Assembly: GCA_030431475.1 (NCBI GenBank)
Contig: JAUIJD010000051.1
Location: 1 to 35,701, forward strand
Origin: Verrucomicrobiia bacterium
GTDB taxonomy: Bacteria > Verrucomicrobiota > Verrucomicrobiia > Verrucomicrobiales > Akkermansiaceae
Length of the DNA stretch: 35,701 nt
Reading direction: 5' to 3'
This document shows, piece after piece, positions 8,881-17,439 of the stretch. The notes beneath the pieces are model-generated. The model saw only the letters and a program-made list of their open reading frames with translations, did no database searches and was not told the origin of the DNA. The number at the start of each line of letters is the position of its first letter. The first letter of the stretch is position 1. A program made the position numbers and the translations under genes.

Positions 8881-10041
8881 ATGCCCGGTCTTGTCATCGC
8901 TCCCCGCGCCCGCATCTTCCACGGCCACGAGTGGGTCTATGGTTCCGAGGTCCGCAAGACCTTCGGCGACCCCCAGCCCGGCGACGTCGTCACCCTCAAG
9001 GATTTCCGGGACCGCCCGCTCGGCAGCGCGATCTACAATCCCCAGTCGCAGATCATCGCGCGCCGGTTTTCGCGTCGACGCCAGGACCTCGATGCCGACT
9101 TTTTCCAGCGCCGGATCGAGCAAGCCATCGAGCACCGCCGGAGCCGGGGCATCGATGAAACGCTGTGTCGGCTGGTGTGGAGCGAGTCCGACGGCCTGCC
9201 GGGCCTGATCGTCGACCGCTACGGGCCGCAACTGGTGGTCCAGACGCTCACCCTCGCGATGTTCCAACGGCTCGACCTCATCCGCCGCGCCCTGGTCGAA
9301 CTTCTCTCGCCGGAAGGCATCATTCTCCGCAACGACGCTCCGGTGCTGAAAGCCGAGGGCATCGAGCAGGAGATCCGCATGCTCGAGGGCGGGAAGCCCG
9401 GGGCGGTCCAGGTTTCGGCCGCCGGCATCGAGTACGAGGTCGACCTGCTCGACGGCCAGAAGACCGGGCTCTACCTCGACCAGCTCACCAGCCACGCCGA
9501 AGTCGCCCGCCTGGCGGAGGGCCGGCGCGTGCTCGACTGCTTCACCAACCAGGGAGGCTTCGCCCTCGCCTGCGCGAAGGCCGGCGCGGCGTCGGTGACC
9601 GCGGTCGACATCTCGGCCGGGGCCTGCGAGGCAACCCGCCGCAACGCCGAGCGCAACGGACTCGAGATCGAGGTCGTCGAGCACAACGTCTTCGACTACC
9701 TGAAGCACTCGGAGGATTCCTACGACCTGATCATCCTCGATCCGCCGAGCTTCACCCGGAACAAGAAGACGCTCAAGGACGCCATGCGCGGCTACAAGGA
9801 GATCCACCTGCGGGCCTTGAAGCTTCTTGAGAAGCGGGGCCTGCTCTCGACCTTCTGCTGCTCCCATCACGCCGGCCGCGAGCTTTTCCTCTCGAATCTC
9901 GTCGACGCCTCGGTGGATGCGAAGCGCACGCTGCGTCTCGTCGCCGAGCACTCGCAACGGGCCGACCACCCGGTCCTCCCGGCGCTGCCGGAGACCCATT
10001 ACCTGAAGGGCTTCACCGTCGAGGTGATCCCCAGCCGATGA
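8881..10041 (+). CDS. RlmI-like class I SAM-dependent rRNA methyltransferase
   Basis: A 386-residue protein. An N-terminal PUA-like RNA-binding domain (about 1-75: VIAPRARIFHGHEWVYGSEV) is followed by a linker with GLPGLIVDRYG. The Rossmann methyltransferase domain contains GLYLDQ, VLDCFTNQGGFAL (SAM site), VTAVDIS, LIILDPPSF (catalytic/substrate motif) and a Cys-Cys-Ser-His-His stretch. This order is that of RlmI/YccW, which makes m5C1962 in 23S rRNA. I chose ATG 8881 over an in-frame TTG at 8839. The following gene can overlap its stop as ATGA (10038). Exact target base not proven. Confidence 0.88.
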   Translation: MPGLVIAPRARIFHGHEWVYGSEVRKTFGDPQPGDVVTLKDFRDRPLGSAIYNPQSQIIARRFSRRRQDLDADFFQRRIEQAIEHRRSRGIDETLCRLVWSESDGLPGLIVDRYGPQLVVQTLTLAMFQRLDLIRRALVELLSPEGIILRNDAPVLKAEGIEQEIRMLEGGKPGAVQVSAAGIEYEVDLLDGQKTGLYLDQLTSHAEVARLAEGRRVLDCFTNQGGFALACAKAGAASVTAVDISAGACEATRRNAERNGLEIEVVEHNVFDYLKHSEDSYDLIILDPPSFTRNKKTLKDAMRGYKEIHLRALKLLEKRGLLSTFCCSHHAGRELFLSNLVDASVDAKRTLRLVAEHSQRADHPVLPALPETHYLKGFTVEVIPSR

Positions 10042-10076
10042 GTCGGCCGATCCCTTCGGCCGTCCGCAGCACGACG

Positions 10077-10346
10077 ATGGACGATCCCTACCAGCCCCCG
10101 AGCGGCGATCCACAGGCACCACGGAAAGCGATCGAGCGCTGCCCCTCCTGCAGCGCCACTCTCGAACGCGGGACGGTCTCGGGATCGCTCTACTGGCTGC
10201 CCGACACCGCGGGAGCGCTTGATCGTTTCGCCGGCGGCAAGCGGGTGACGGGTCATCCCCCGTTCTCGATTCGGCTGAGACAGGCAACCGAGGTGGCCCG
10301 GCGGTGCCCCGCCTGCGAACTCATTCTGATCGAGCGGGATCGGTAG
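10077..10346 (+). CDS. Small zinc-ribbon protein (PF20097-like)
   Basis: An 89-residue protein starting MDDPYQPPSGDPQAP, with two Cys pairs: CPSC near 22-25 and CPAC near 78-81. It has the hydrophobic GSLYWLPD stretch between them. This layout resembles a small zinc-ribbon family of unknown function often seen in Planctomycetota and Verrucomicrobiota. An alternative start at 10038 overlaps the previous stop and would add 13 residues. The 3' end overlaps the lipoprotein gene on the minus strand by 26 nt. Function unknown. Confidence 0.6.
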   Translation: MDDPYQPPSGDPQAPRKAIERCPSCSATLERGTVSGSLYWLPDTAGALDRFAGGKRVTGHPPFSIRLRQATEVARRCPACELILIERDR

Positions 10347-10770
10347 GAGCCGGCTCCGGAGCGGTTTCCTCCTCGGCGGGCGCCGGCTTGGCCGGTGGTT
10401 CCGGCTTCTTCAGGATCGGAACGCGGAAATACTTCTTCTCCTCGGCGGGGAAATGGGGGTCGAGCATCAACTCGCCCGGCGCCACCCCGGTGACATCGAT
10501 CCACTTGCCATTGTAGGGGCTGATCACGAAGCCCGGCTTGTCGGGCACCGGCTTCGCCACCGGCACGGCCGGCTTCACCGGCTCCGGCACGTTCGGCTCG
10601 GATCCCCCGTTCTCCTTGTCCGGCTTGTCGACGGAAAGGATCTCCTCGACCTCGTCGAGCGGCGTCCTGGCCTCGCCATTCTCGACGTCGACCGGCGGCC
10701 CCGACTCGTCACAAGCCGCCAGCAGCACCATTCCGACCAAGACAAGACCGCGCATCATTTCCGCATCCAT
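10321..10770 (-). CDS. Small Pro/Glu-rich lipoprotein
   Basis: A 149-residue protein with a lipoprotein signal peptide, MRGLVLVGMVLLAAC (lipobox LAAC, Cys about residue 20). Proline-, lysine- and glutamate-rich linkers surround a short core (GFVISPYNGKWIDVTGVAPGELMLDP), about 40 residues that look folded. Several start codons are possible (10770, 10758, 10755); any of them keeps the signal peptide. The core resembles a short domain seen in other predicted lipoproteins, but I do not recognise a named family. It is divergent from the MidA-like gene across 63 bp. Confidence 0.6.
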   Translation of the reverse strand: MDAEMMRGLVLVGMVLLAACDESGPPVDVENGEARTPLDEVEEILSVDKPDKENGGSEPNVPEPVKPAVPVAKPVPDKPGFVISPYNGKWIDVTGVAPGELMLDPHFPAEEKKYFRVPILKKPEPPAKPAPAEEETAPEPAPTDPARSE

Positions 10771-10833
10771 GCTCCAACAGAATAGCGCCGGGTCAAGATC
10801 GCGTTGTTCTTTTGATCATGCCGTTCCTGCGTC

Positions 10834-11817
10834 ATGCTCGCCCCGATGTTTCCCTGGTCCGACCCGCCGGAGGCGCTGCGCTTCGACCGGTTCATGGCCG
10901 CCGCCCTGCACGATCCGCAGCGCGGATACTACGCGCGGCGGATCCGCTCGGTGGGTCATCGCGGCGATTTCACCACCGCCGCCAGCCTCAGTCCGGCGCT
11001 CGGACGGGCCGTCAGCGCCTGGGCCACCGAGGCGCTTCGCGAAACCCGCTGCCGCGATTTGATTGAGCTCGGACCGGGCACCGGCGCGCTCTCCGCCGCC
11101 GTCCTCGCCTCCCTTCCCTTCCTGCGTCGGCGGCGCACCCGGCTGCATCTGGTCGAGCGCTCCGAGCCGCTGCGGGCGCAGCAGCGCGAACGCCTCGGAG
11201 ACCGGGTCCGCTGGCACGACACTGCCGCCTCGGCCCTCGCCGCCTGCGACGGCCAAGCCTGCCTGTTCTCCAACGAATTCGTCGACGCCTTCCCGGCCCG
11301 CCGCTTCCGCCGCACGGATCACGGATGGGCGGAGTCCTGGGTGCTCCCCGGCGAGGAGCTGTGGCGTGAGACCGACGAACTGCCCCCGTCATCCGTCTTC
11401 GACCGCACCTGGCCGCCGGGCCAGATCGTCGAGGTCCACGATTCGTTCCACCGCTGGCTCGACGAGGATCTCGCGGCCTGGACGCGGGGACGGATGCTGA
11501 CCATCGACTACGGGGCCGAGGTCGACGACCTCTATCACCGTCGTCCGGACGGGAGCCTGCGGGGCTACTTCCACCAGCAGTTGATCACCGGCGCCGAATG
11601 CCTCGCTCGACCCGGTCACCAGGACCTCACCTGCGACGTCAACTTCACCGACCTCAGCGCCTGGTCCGGGAAGCTCGCCTGCCGCCGCCGGCTCATCACC
11701 CAGTCCGACTTCCTGGACGGCCACGTCGACCCGGGAAATCCGGCGGATCGCTTCGCCAGCCATCCCTCCGGCGCCGGCGGGGGCTTCCTCGTTCTGGAAA
11801 CCGAATGCCCGGCTTGA
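10834..11817 (+). CDS. MidA/NDUFAF7-like SAM-dependent methyltransferase
   Basis: A 327-residue protein. Its N-terminal part has FMAAALHDPQRGYYA and GDFTTAASLSPALG, hallmarks of the MidA (DUF185/NDUFAF7) family. The SAM-binding loop is ELGPGTGALS, and NEFVDAFPARRF follows in the usual place. In mitochondria NDUFAF7 methylates an arginine of complex I, while bacterial members have unproven targets. An in-frame ATG at 10846 is a possible alternative start. The L,D-transpeptidase-like gene follows after 32 nt. Confidence 0.85.
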   Translation: MLAPMFPWSDPPEALRFDRFMAAALHDPQRGYYARRIRSVGHRGDFTTAASLSPALGRAVSAWATEALRETRCRDLIELGPGTGALSAAVLASLPFLRRRRTRLHLVERSEPLRAQQRERLGDRVRWHDTAASALAACDGQACLFSNEFVDAFPARRFRRTDHGWAESWVLPGEELWRETDELPPSSVFDRTWPPGQIVEVHDSFHRWLDEDLAAWTRGRMLTIDYGAEVDDLYHRRPDGSLRGYFHQQLITGAECLARPGHQDLTCDVNFTDLSAWSGKLACRRRLITQSDFLDGHVDPGNPADRFASHPSGAGGGFLVLETECPA

Positions 11818-11849
11818 TCTCCACCCCGACCGCTCGTCTATTGCCCGCC

Positions 11850-12569
11850 ATGAAGACCTTGCTCGCCCTCGTCCTCCTCACGACCGCCGTCGCCGGATTC
11901 GAGTTGCCCCGCGAGTCCCGGCAGTGCGTCGTCGGGATCGCCCCCGACTGGAACAGCTCGAAGGTGAGCCTGATCGCCTACGAAAAGAAGGACGGTCGCT
12001 GGCAAAAGGTGCTTGGCCCCTGGCCCGGCCGGCTGGGGAAATCCGGTCTCGCCTGGGGGCGCGGACGTCACCCGGCTCCGGACGGTGTCACGATGAAACG
12101 TGAAGGCGACTGGAAGGCGCCGGCCGGGGTGTTCTCCATCGGCGGGGCCTGGGGCTACGATGCCGACATCCGCAAGCATCCGCGGCTCGCCTATCGCCAG
12201 ATCACCACCCGGGACCTGTGGGTCGAGGACTCGAAGTCTCCGAGCTACAACCGCCACCTCATTCTCGACCACGAGCCGGCGACCGCGTGGGAGAAGAAGC
12301 AGCAGATGCGCCAGAACGACCACGCGCACTCGCTCAAGCTCTACGTCGCCCACAATTCCCCGCCCGACGCCGAACCGGGGATGGGCAGCGCCATCTTCTT
12401 CCACATCTGGCGGGGAGGCGGAAGCAAACCGACCGCCGGCTGCACGACGCTGGAGGAAGCAAATCTCCGTCGATTGATCGCGTGGCTCGATCCCGGCGCC
12501 AAGCCGCTCTACGTGCTGCTGCCAAAGGCCGAGTATGTCGCGCGAGCGCCCGACTGGAAGCTCCCGTGA
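11850..12569 (+). CDS. Secreted L,D-transpeptidase (YkuD)-like protein
   Basis: A 239-residue protein with a short signal peptide (MKTLLALVLLTTAVAG). The C-terminal half carries HIWRGGGSKPTAGCTTL, with candidate catalytic C198 and H185. It corresponds to the His...Gly-Cys motif of YkuD L,D-transpeptidases that crosslink peptidoglycan or attach lipoproteins. The family's usual SHGC is TAGC here. GDWKAPAGVFSIG fits the substrate-gating region of periplasmic YafK/YkuD-like proteins. It is one of many signal-bearing variants of this fold, and some lack transpeptidase activity. It acts in the cell envelope. Confidence 0.75.
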   Translation: MKTLLALVLLTTAVAGFELPRESRQCVVGIAPDWNSSKVSLIAYEKKDGRWQKVLGPWPGRLGKSGLAWGRGRHPAPDGVTMKREGDWKAPAGVFSIGGAWGYDADIRKHPRLAYRQITTRDLWVEDSKSPSYNRHLILDHEPATAWEKKQQMRQNDHAHSLKLYVAHNSPPDAEPGMGSAIFFHIWRGGGSKPTAGCTTLEEANLRRLIAWLDPGAKPLYVLLPKAEYVARAPDWKLP

Positions 12570-12636
12570 CTCCCGACTGCGGCGGTGACGGGGCGAGTGG
12601 TTGCCTTGCCGGGCGCAACGACGGCAGGATCGAATC

Positions 12637-13779
12637 GTGAAGCATGTCGCCCTCGTCGTGGAGACCTCCACCCAGTATGGGAGGAATCTCATCTCCGGGA
12701 TTTCCCGCTTCGCCCGCCTGCACGACTGGCAGCTGCTGTTCGAGTACCGCGGCAAGAACACCGCCGAGCCCGATTGGCTCCATGGCTTCGAGGGCGACGG
12801 CGTCATCACGACCAGCCCGGATCCGACGCACTCCGAGGACCTTCGCAAGAGCGGGACGCCGGTGATCAACCTCGGCACGCCACCGTCGCTCAAACAGAAG
12901 CCCGTCGTCGACAGCGACCACCGGAAGGTGGCGGAAATCGCCGCCCGCCACCTCATCGCCAAGGGCCACCGGTTCTTCGCATTTCTCGGGTACAGCGACC
13001 ACCCGGTATCGATCGCCCGCGAGCGGGGCTTCGCCGGAGAGCTCGCCGCTCAGGGCTTCGAACCGCTGACCCACCACACCCCGGAGCGAATCGAGCGCAG
13101 TTTCGAAACCCTCCACAAGGGCGATGCCGACTTCATCGAATCCCTGCCCAAGCCCTGCGCCCTCTTCTGCTGCTGGGACGAAGTCGCCTACCGCGCCGTC
13201 CATACCGCCCTGCGTCTCGGCATCTCCGTCCCCGAGGACCTGGCGGTGGTCGGCGTCGACAACGACCCGATCTTCTGCGGCACCGCCCGCATCCCCCTCT
13301 CGAGCATCGACCCCGACATCCGCCATCTCGGTTTCCTCACCGCGTCGTGGCTTGAGGCCATGATGAGCGGCCACTCGCGCGACGAGATCGAGCTCGACCG
13401 GCTCGTGGCACCGAAAGGCCTGGTCATCCGCCAGTCGAGCGCGCTCGACGCGGTCGATGATCCGCTGGTCCGGCGGTTCCTCGAACTGCTCCGTCGCCAG
13501 CGCCCCGGCACCCTCACCATCGAGGCGCTGGCGGAGGATTGCCATGTCTCGCGCCGCCTTCTCGAGCAGCGCGTCAAGGCCGCCACGGGGAAAACCCCCC
13601 GGCAGCTTTTGAGCATGAGCCTGATCGAAGCGATCGGACGTTTCCTCACCGAGACCGACTACACGCTCGCCCACATCGCCGAGGTCCTCGGGTTCGAGCA
13701 CTCCGAGCGACTGAGCCACCTTTTCCGCAGAGAAACGGGCACGACCCCCGGGGAATACCGAAAAAAGTGGCGTTCATGA
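12637..13779 (+). CDS. XylR-like AraC-family regulator with LacI-type sensor domain
   Basis: A 380-residue protein starting at GTG 12637. The N-terminal 270 residues resemble a periplasmic-binding-protein/LacI sensor (VALVVETSTQYGRNLISGI, GDGVITT, VDSDHRKV, VVGVDNDPIFCG). The C-terminal 100 residues are a double helix-turn-helix AraC domain (LTIEALAEDCHVSRRLLEQR, then IAEVLGFEHSERLSHLFRRETGTTPGEYRKKW). This is the XylR architecture, very common in Verrucomicrobiota, and usually senses a sugar. No sugar operon is next to it; downstream lies a 328-bp gap with a terminator. The ligand is unknown and need not be xylose. Confidence 0.88.
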   Translation: MKHVALVVETSTQYGRNLISGISRFARLHDWQLLFEYRGKNTAEPDWLHGFEGDGVITTSPDPTHSEDLRKSGTPVINLGTPPSLKQKPVVDSDHRKVAEIAARHLIAKGHRFFAFLGYSDHPVSIARERGFAGELAAQGFEPLTHHTPERIERSFETLHKGDADFIESLPKPCALFCCWDEVAYRAVHTALRLGISVPEDLAVVGVDNDPIFCGTARIPLSSIDPDIRHLGFLTASWLEAMMSGHSRDEIELDRLVAPKGLVIRQSSALDAVDDPLVRRFLELLRRQRPGTLTIEALAEDCHVSRRLLEQRVKAATGKTPRQLLSMSLIEAIGRFLTETDYTLAHIAEVLGFEHSERLSHLFRRETGTTPGEYRKKWRS

Positions 13780-13783
13780 CCTA

Positions 13784-13799
13784 CGCAAAATCGCAAAAT
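13784..13799 (+). repeat. Tandem 8-bp A-rich repeat after the XylR-like gene
   Basis: CGCAAAAT occurs twice in a row (13784-13791, 13792-13799), 4 nt after the stop of the XylR-like gene. It opens an AT-richer stretch (to about 13890) that probably holds the promoter of a short transcript ending at the terminator at 13988-14019. Confidence 0.4.
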
Positions 13800-13896
13800 C
13801 ACTTCCCCTGTTCGTAATGCGGAGGGCGCTGGAGCGGGATAGGGTTTCCTCAGCTTAAAGCTAATCGAAACCAAAAACACCGAACCACAAGTCCTC

Positions 13897-13968
13897 ATGT
13901 CAGTTCCCACCGCCATCAGCTTCCCGGTCAACACTACCACGGGTTCCACGACCCGCTCGGCCCGATAA
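13897..13968 (+). CDS. Possible 23-residue small ORF in a short transcript
   Basis: ATG to TAA, 23 codons, rich in Thr, Ser and Pro (starts MSVPTAISFP, ends TTRSAR). It is the only open frame of note in the 328-bp gap 13780-14107. It lies between an A-rich upstream segment containing the palindrome AGCTTAAAGCT (13854-13864 region) and a strong terminator 20 nt after its stop. No clear ribosome-binding site is visible. It could be a leader peptide, a small protein, or a chance frame inside a small RNA. Confidence 0.25.
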   Translation: MSVPTAISFPVNTTTGSTTRSAR

Positions 13969-13987
13969 GCTGCAACCATTTTGTCAC

Positions 13988-14019
13988 AAGCCGGACCTCC
14001 CTCGGGGGTCCGGCTTTTT
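13988..14019 (+). terminator. Rho-independent terminator
   Basis: AAGCCGGACC pairs with GGTCCGGCTT, extended inward by CC:GG and one T:G pair to about 13 bp with a 3-nt loop, followed directly by TTTTT. It is the clearest intrinsic terminator in the window. It ends a transcript from the 13780-13970 gap (or from the XylR-like gene) and insulates the S10 peptidase gene at 14108. Confidence 0.9.
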
Positions 14020-14107
14020 CTTGTACGCATCCGTCCACCTCCCCTGAACGAACCCGCCGCCGGCCGCCGCTCTTGTCATCGACCGACCTCCCGATAGCGT
14101 TTCCGCC

Positions 14108-15595
14108 ATGCGAATCCTGATTCTGCTCACCGCCTTTCTCCTGCTCCCGGCCGCCGCCGAGGAGAAACCCGCCAAACCGGAAAAACCCACTCCCGAGGAC
14201 ACCCCCAAGGAACCGGTCACCCGCGAAGGCTCGGTCACGATCGCCGGCCGCCCCATCGACTACACGGTCACCAGCGCGATGCTGAAGCTGAAGAAGCCGG
14301 ACGGCTCGCCTCGCGCGTCGATCTTTCACGTCAGCTACCTGAGGAAGGACGTCGACGATCCTTCCAAGCGGCCGGTCATGTTCGCCTTCAACGGCGGCCC
14401 GGGCTCCTCGGCGGTGTGGCTCCACCTCGGCATGCTCGGCCCCTACATCGTCGATCTCCCCGGCGACGGCACCGAAGCCCCCGCCCCGCCCGCACGTCTC
14501 GCCGAGAATCCACAGTCCATCCTCGATCTCACCGACCTCGTCTTCGTCGATCCGGTCTCCACCGGCTACAGCAAGGCCGAGGAGAAATCCAAACCTTCGG
14601 AGTTCCACGGCTACCGGGAGGACGTCGAGTCGCTGGGCGACTTCATCCGGCGCTGGGTCACCGACCACGGACGCTGGTCGTCGCCGAAGTTCCTGCTCGG
14701 CGAATCCTACGGAGGCATCCGCGTGACCGGGCTCTCCGAGCACCTCCAGTCACGCTACGGCATGTCCCTCAACGGCGTCGTGCTGCTTTCCTCGCTGCTC
14801 GACTTCCGCACGCTGCGCCCCACCGACAGCGACCCGCTCGCCTACGCCGCCTACCTTCCGACCTACGCCGCCGTCGCCCATCACCACGGGGAACTCCAGG
14901 GGGACCGCAACCAGCTGGTCGCCGAAGCCGAAACCCTCGCCTTCGGCGATTACACCGTCGCGCTGCTGAAGGGCAACCGGCTGGGCGACGAGGAGAAACA
15001 AGGCCTCGCCCGGCAGCTGGAGAAGCTGTCTTCCATCCCCGCCGACACCTGGATCGACCACGAACTCCGCCTCGATCCCACCATCTTCCGGGCCGAACTC
15101 CTGCGCGACGAGGACAAGGTGATCGGACGCTTCGACGCCCGCGTCGCCTGGCCGAGCTCCAGCCCGACCTCCAATCACGCGACCTACGATCCCTCCTACT
15201 CGCTGGCCTACGGCGCCTACGCCACCACCATGCTCACCTACCTCGGCGACCAGCTCGGCTGGCAGGAGGAATCCCCCTACGAGATCCTCACCGGAAAGGT
15301 GCACCCGTGGAACTGGGGCGCCGACAACCGCGTGATCAACGTGACGGGCGAGCTCGCCCGGGCCCTGCGCGACAACCCCGCCCTGCAGGTGCTGGTCATG
15401 AAGGGGCACTGCGACCTCGCCACGCCTCCGGGAGGCATCGACTACTCGCTGCGGCAGATGGTCGGCGTGCCCGACTCGAGCCTCGAGCGCATCCGGCACA
15501 CCACCTACGAGGCCGGGCACATGTTCTACCTCAATCCGCCCGACCTTGAAAAGTCGCGCAAGGATCTGGCAGAGTTCATCCGCGCCTCCGAATGA
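14108..15595 (+). CDS. Secreted S10 serine carboxypeptidase
   Basis: A 495-residue protein with a signal peptide (MRILILLTAFLLLPAAAEE). It carries FNGGPGSSAVWLHLG (oxyanion-hole region) and GESYGG with nucleophile S200. GHCDLATPP contains catalytic D436 and EAGHMFY contains H471, so the full Ser-Asp-His set is present. A Lys/Pro-rich linker follows the signal. S10 carboxypeptidases remove C-terminal residues at acidic pH and are known mainly from eukaryotes, with a bacterial branch to which this belongs. It acts outside the cytoplasm. The next gene overlaps by ATGA. Confidence 0.93.
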   Translation: MRILILLTAFLLLPAAAEEKPAKPEKPTPEDTPKEPVTREGSVTIAGRPIDYTVTSAMLKLKKPDGSPRASIFHVSYLRKDVDDPSKRPVMFAFNGGPGSSAVWLHLGMLGPYIVDLPGDGTEAPAPPARLAENPQSILDLTDLVFVDPVSTGYSKAEEKSKPSEFHGYREDVESLGDFIRRWVTDHGRWSSPKFLLGESYGGIRVTGLSEHLQSRYGMSLNGVVLLSSLLDFRTLRPTDSDPLAYAAYLPTYAAVAHHHGELQGDRNQLVAEAETLAFGDYTVALLKGNRLGDEEKQGLARQLEKLSSIPADTWIDHELRLDPTIFRAELLRDEDKVIGRFDARVAWPSSSPTSNHATYDPSYSLAYGAYATTMLTYLGDQLGWQEESPYEILTGKVHPWNWGADNRVINVTGELARALRDNPALQVLVMKGHCDLATPPGGIDYSLRQMVGVPDSSLERIRHTTYEAGHMFYLNPPDLEKSRKDLAEFIRASE

Positions 15596-15987
15596 GCGAT
15601 CCCTTCCAGTCCCCGGCCGTGACGCCGGCCAACCCGCCCCCGCCGCCCAGCCAGGACGAGCGCACCATGGCGATGCTCTGCCACCTGCTCGGGCTGCTCA
15701 CGGGATTCGTCGGCCCGCTGATCCTCTGGCTGGTGAAAAAGGACGAGTCCCACTTCGTCAACCATCACGGCAAGGAGGCCCTGAACTTCCAGATCACGGT
15801 CACCATCGTGGTCTGGAGCCTCAGCATCCTCGCCTTCATTCTCAGCTTCGTCTTCATCGGCATCCTGCTCTTTCCCGTGATCCTGGTGCTCGTGATCCTC
15901 GCGCTCATCGCCGAGATCCTCAGCTGCGTATCGGCATCCCGTGGAGAATGGAGCCGCTACCCCGGTTGCATCCGCCTCGTCGCCTGA
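15592..15987 (+). CDS. DUF4870 (Tic20-like) membrane protein
   Basis: A 131-residue protein. A Pro-rich N-terminus (MSDPFQSPAVTPANPP) is followed by DERTMAMLCHLLGLL with GPLILWLVKKDES and FVNHHGKEALNFQ. These are the conserved DUF4870 signature, and three to four hydrophobic segments follow. Start overlaps the S10 stop (ATGA), so the pair is an operon. Function of the family is unknown. The gene ends 6 nt before the CATGA dyad of the porin-2 promoter, so the nitrate island begins immediately after it. Confidence 0.9.
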   Translation: MSDPFQSPAVTPANPPPPPSQDERTMAMLCHLLGLLTGFVGPLILWLVKKDESHFVNHHGKEALNFQITVTIVVWSLSILAFILSFVFIGILLFPVILVLVILALIAEILSCVSASRGEWSRYPGCIRLVA

Positions 15988-15993
15988 GCCGTC

Positions 15994-16076
15994 CATGAAC
16001 GCCGCTCATCGGCGGCTTGTCGGAACTTTCCTGCTGCAATCGCCGGGCGCCGCATGTGCTGGCAGGCCCCGCGCTT
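15994..16076 (+). promoter_or_regulatory. Two-block nitrate-island promoter element, porin copy 2
   Basis: The dyad CATGA-ACGCCGC-TCATC lies at 15994-16010. After 49 nt comes TGGCA-GGCCCCGC-GCTT (16060-16076), and the porin-2 ATG (16098) is 21 nt later. TGA-N7-TCA fits the LysR T-N11-A rule. GG-N10-GC fits sigma-54 spacing, although the TT normally before GC is missing. If the second block is a -24/-12 promoter, transcription would start near 16086. Four related elements lie at 19368, 20501, 22037 and 25638. Confidence 0.7.
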
Positions 16077-16097
16077 CACCGAAGCGCACTGCCTGCC

Positions 16098-17363
16098 ATG
16101 AAATACCACTACGCACTGGCTCTCGCCACCCTCGCCACCGCCCACGCCGGAACCCCGACCCCCGACCCGGTCGCCCCGCCTCCGACGGAGGAACCGTGGA
16201 TCAAGCCCATCCTCAACATCCGGGCCCGGTTCGAGTACGGCGACATCGACTCGCCCGCCCTCCGGTCGTCCTCGGCCTTCACCCTCCGCGAGCGCGTCGG
16301 TCTCGTCACCCGCGACTGGCACGGCTTCAGCGCCCTAGTCGAGGGAGAGTTCACCCAGGCGGTCCTCGATTCGTACGATGCCGGGCCCGGCGCGGCGGTC
16401 TCGCCGCACGATCCGACCCGCACGCCCATCCTCGACCCCGAGAACAACGAACTCAACCAGGCCTACCTGCAATACGCAGGCTTCGACACGACGGTTCGAG
16501 CCGGCCGCCAGCGCATCATCCTCGACAACGCCGCCTTCGTCGGAAACGTCGGCTGGCGCCAGAACGAGCAGACCTACGATGCGCTTAGTATCAGCAACAC
16601 CTCGATCGAGGACCTCACCCTCTTCTACGCCTACGCCAACCGGGCCAACCGCATCTTCGGCTCCGATGCAATGGGCGCCTTGCGCAACTTCGCCGGCGAC
16701 ATCCACTTTCTCAACGCCGCCTACAAGGGCTGCGGCGAGGCGACGCTGACGGGCTACGCCTACTTCATGGACTTCGATGAAACCGCCGCCAACGCCGGTT
16801 ACATCAGCAACAACACCTACGGCATCTGCGCCGCGGTGCCGGTCGGCCCGGTCGACCTCTACAGCGAGTTTGCCTTCCAGACCGACACCGGCAGTTCGCC
16901 GGTCATGAAGCCCGACGAGTCCTGGTATGCCCACCTCAAGGCGGCCTACAAGGCCGGCGGCCACACCTTCACGCTCGGCTACGAGTACCTCGACGCCGAC
17001 TTCGTCACCCCGCTCGCCACCGTCCACGCCTTCAACGGCTTCGCCGACGCCTTCATCGGCAACCGGATCGGTCTCGCCCGCAACCCCGGCCTCGCCGACC
17101 TCTACCTCGCCCACTCGACGCCCCTGCCGTTCTGGGGGCTCAAGTTCACCCACGCCCTGCATCTCTTCGGCGACAACAACTCCGACTTCGACTACGGCTG
17201 GGAATACGACGCGGTGCTGGTGAAAGCCTTCAACGAGAACTTCAAGGCGATCGCGAAGTTCGCCTACTTCGATTCCGAGGGCCCGTCGGGGAACCCCTTC
17301 GCCCCGAACATCGCCCCGTTTGACACGACGCGTTTCAGCATCGAGTTGAACTACACTTTCTGA
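16098..17363 (+). CDS. Outer-membrane porin, alginate-export-like beta-barrel (copy 2)
   Basis: A 421-residue protein. The ATG at 16098 gives the signal peptide MKYHYALALATLATAHA; an open extension upstream to 16017 runs through the promoter element and is not accepted. By direct comparison only 16 residues differ from copy 1, four of them within the first 11 residues. There are two new Cys (KGCG and GICA in place of KGFG and GISA). It ends in NYTF, a terminal Phe typical of barrels. The promoter carries the nitrate-island element, unlike copy 1, so a role in nitrate entry is likely by inference. A stem-loop separates it from moaA copy 2. Confidence 0.75.
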   Translation: MKYHYALALATLATAHAGTPTPDPVAPPPTEEPWIKPILNIRARFEYGDIDSPALRSSSAFTLRERVGLVTRDWHGFSALVEGEFTQAVLDSYDAGPGAAVSPHDPTRTPILDPENNELNQAYLQYAGFDTTVRAGRQRIILDNAAFVGNVGWRQNEQTYDALSISNTSIEDLTLFYAYANRANRIFGSDAMGALRNFAGDIHFLNAAYKGCGEATLTGYAYFMDFDETAANAGYISNNTYGICAAVPVGPVDLYSEFAFQTDTGSSPVMKPDESWYAHLKAAYKAGGHTFTLGYEYLDADFVTPLATVHAFNGFADAFIGNRIGLARNPGLADLYLAHSTPLPFWGLKFTHALHLFGDNNSDFDYGWEYDAVLVKAFNENFKAIAKFAYFDSEGPSGNPFAPNIAPFDTTRFSIELNYTF

Positions 17364-17390
17364 TTCCGTCCACGCACGGATGCTTGGTAA

Positions 17391-17419
17391 GGGCCCGGTG
17401 GAATCCTTCCACCGGGCCC
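17391..17419 (+). terminator. Strong stem-loop between porin 2 and moaA 2
   Basis: GGGCCCGGTGGAA (17391-17403) and its exact complement (17407-17419) form a 13-bp stem with a 3-nt loop. No T-run follows (CCCCTCTTCC). It may act as a partial terminator/attenuator or protect the 3' end of the porin message, letting the porin be made in excess over MoaA. Copy 1 has no such structure in its 15-nt linker. Confidence 0.6.
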
Positions 17420-17439
17420 ACCCCTCTTCCGCCCGCCCC

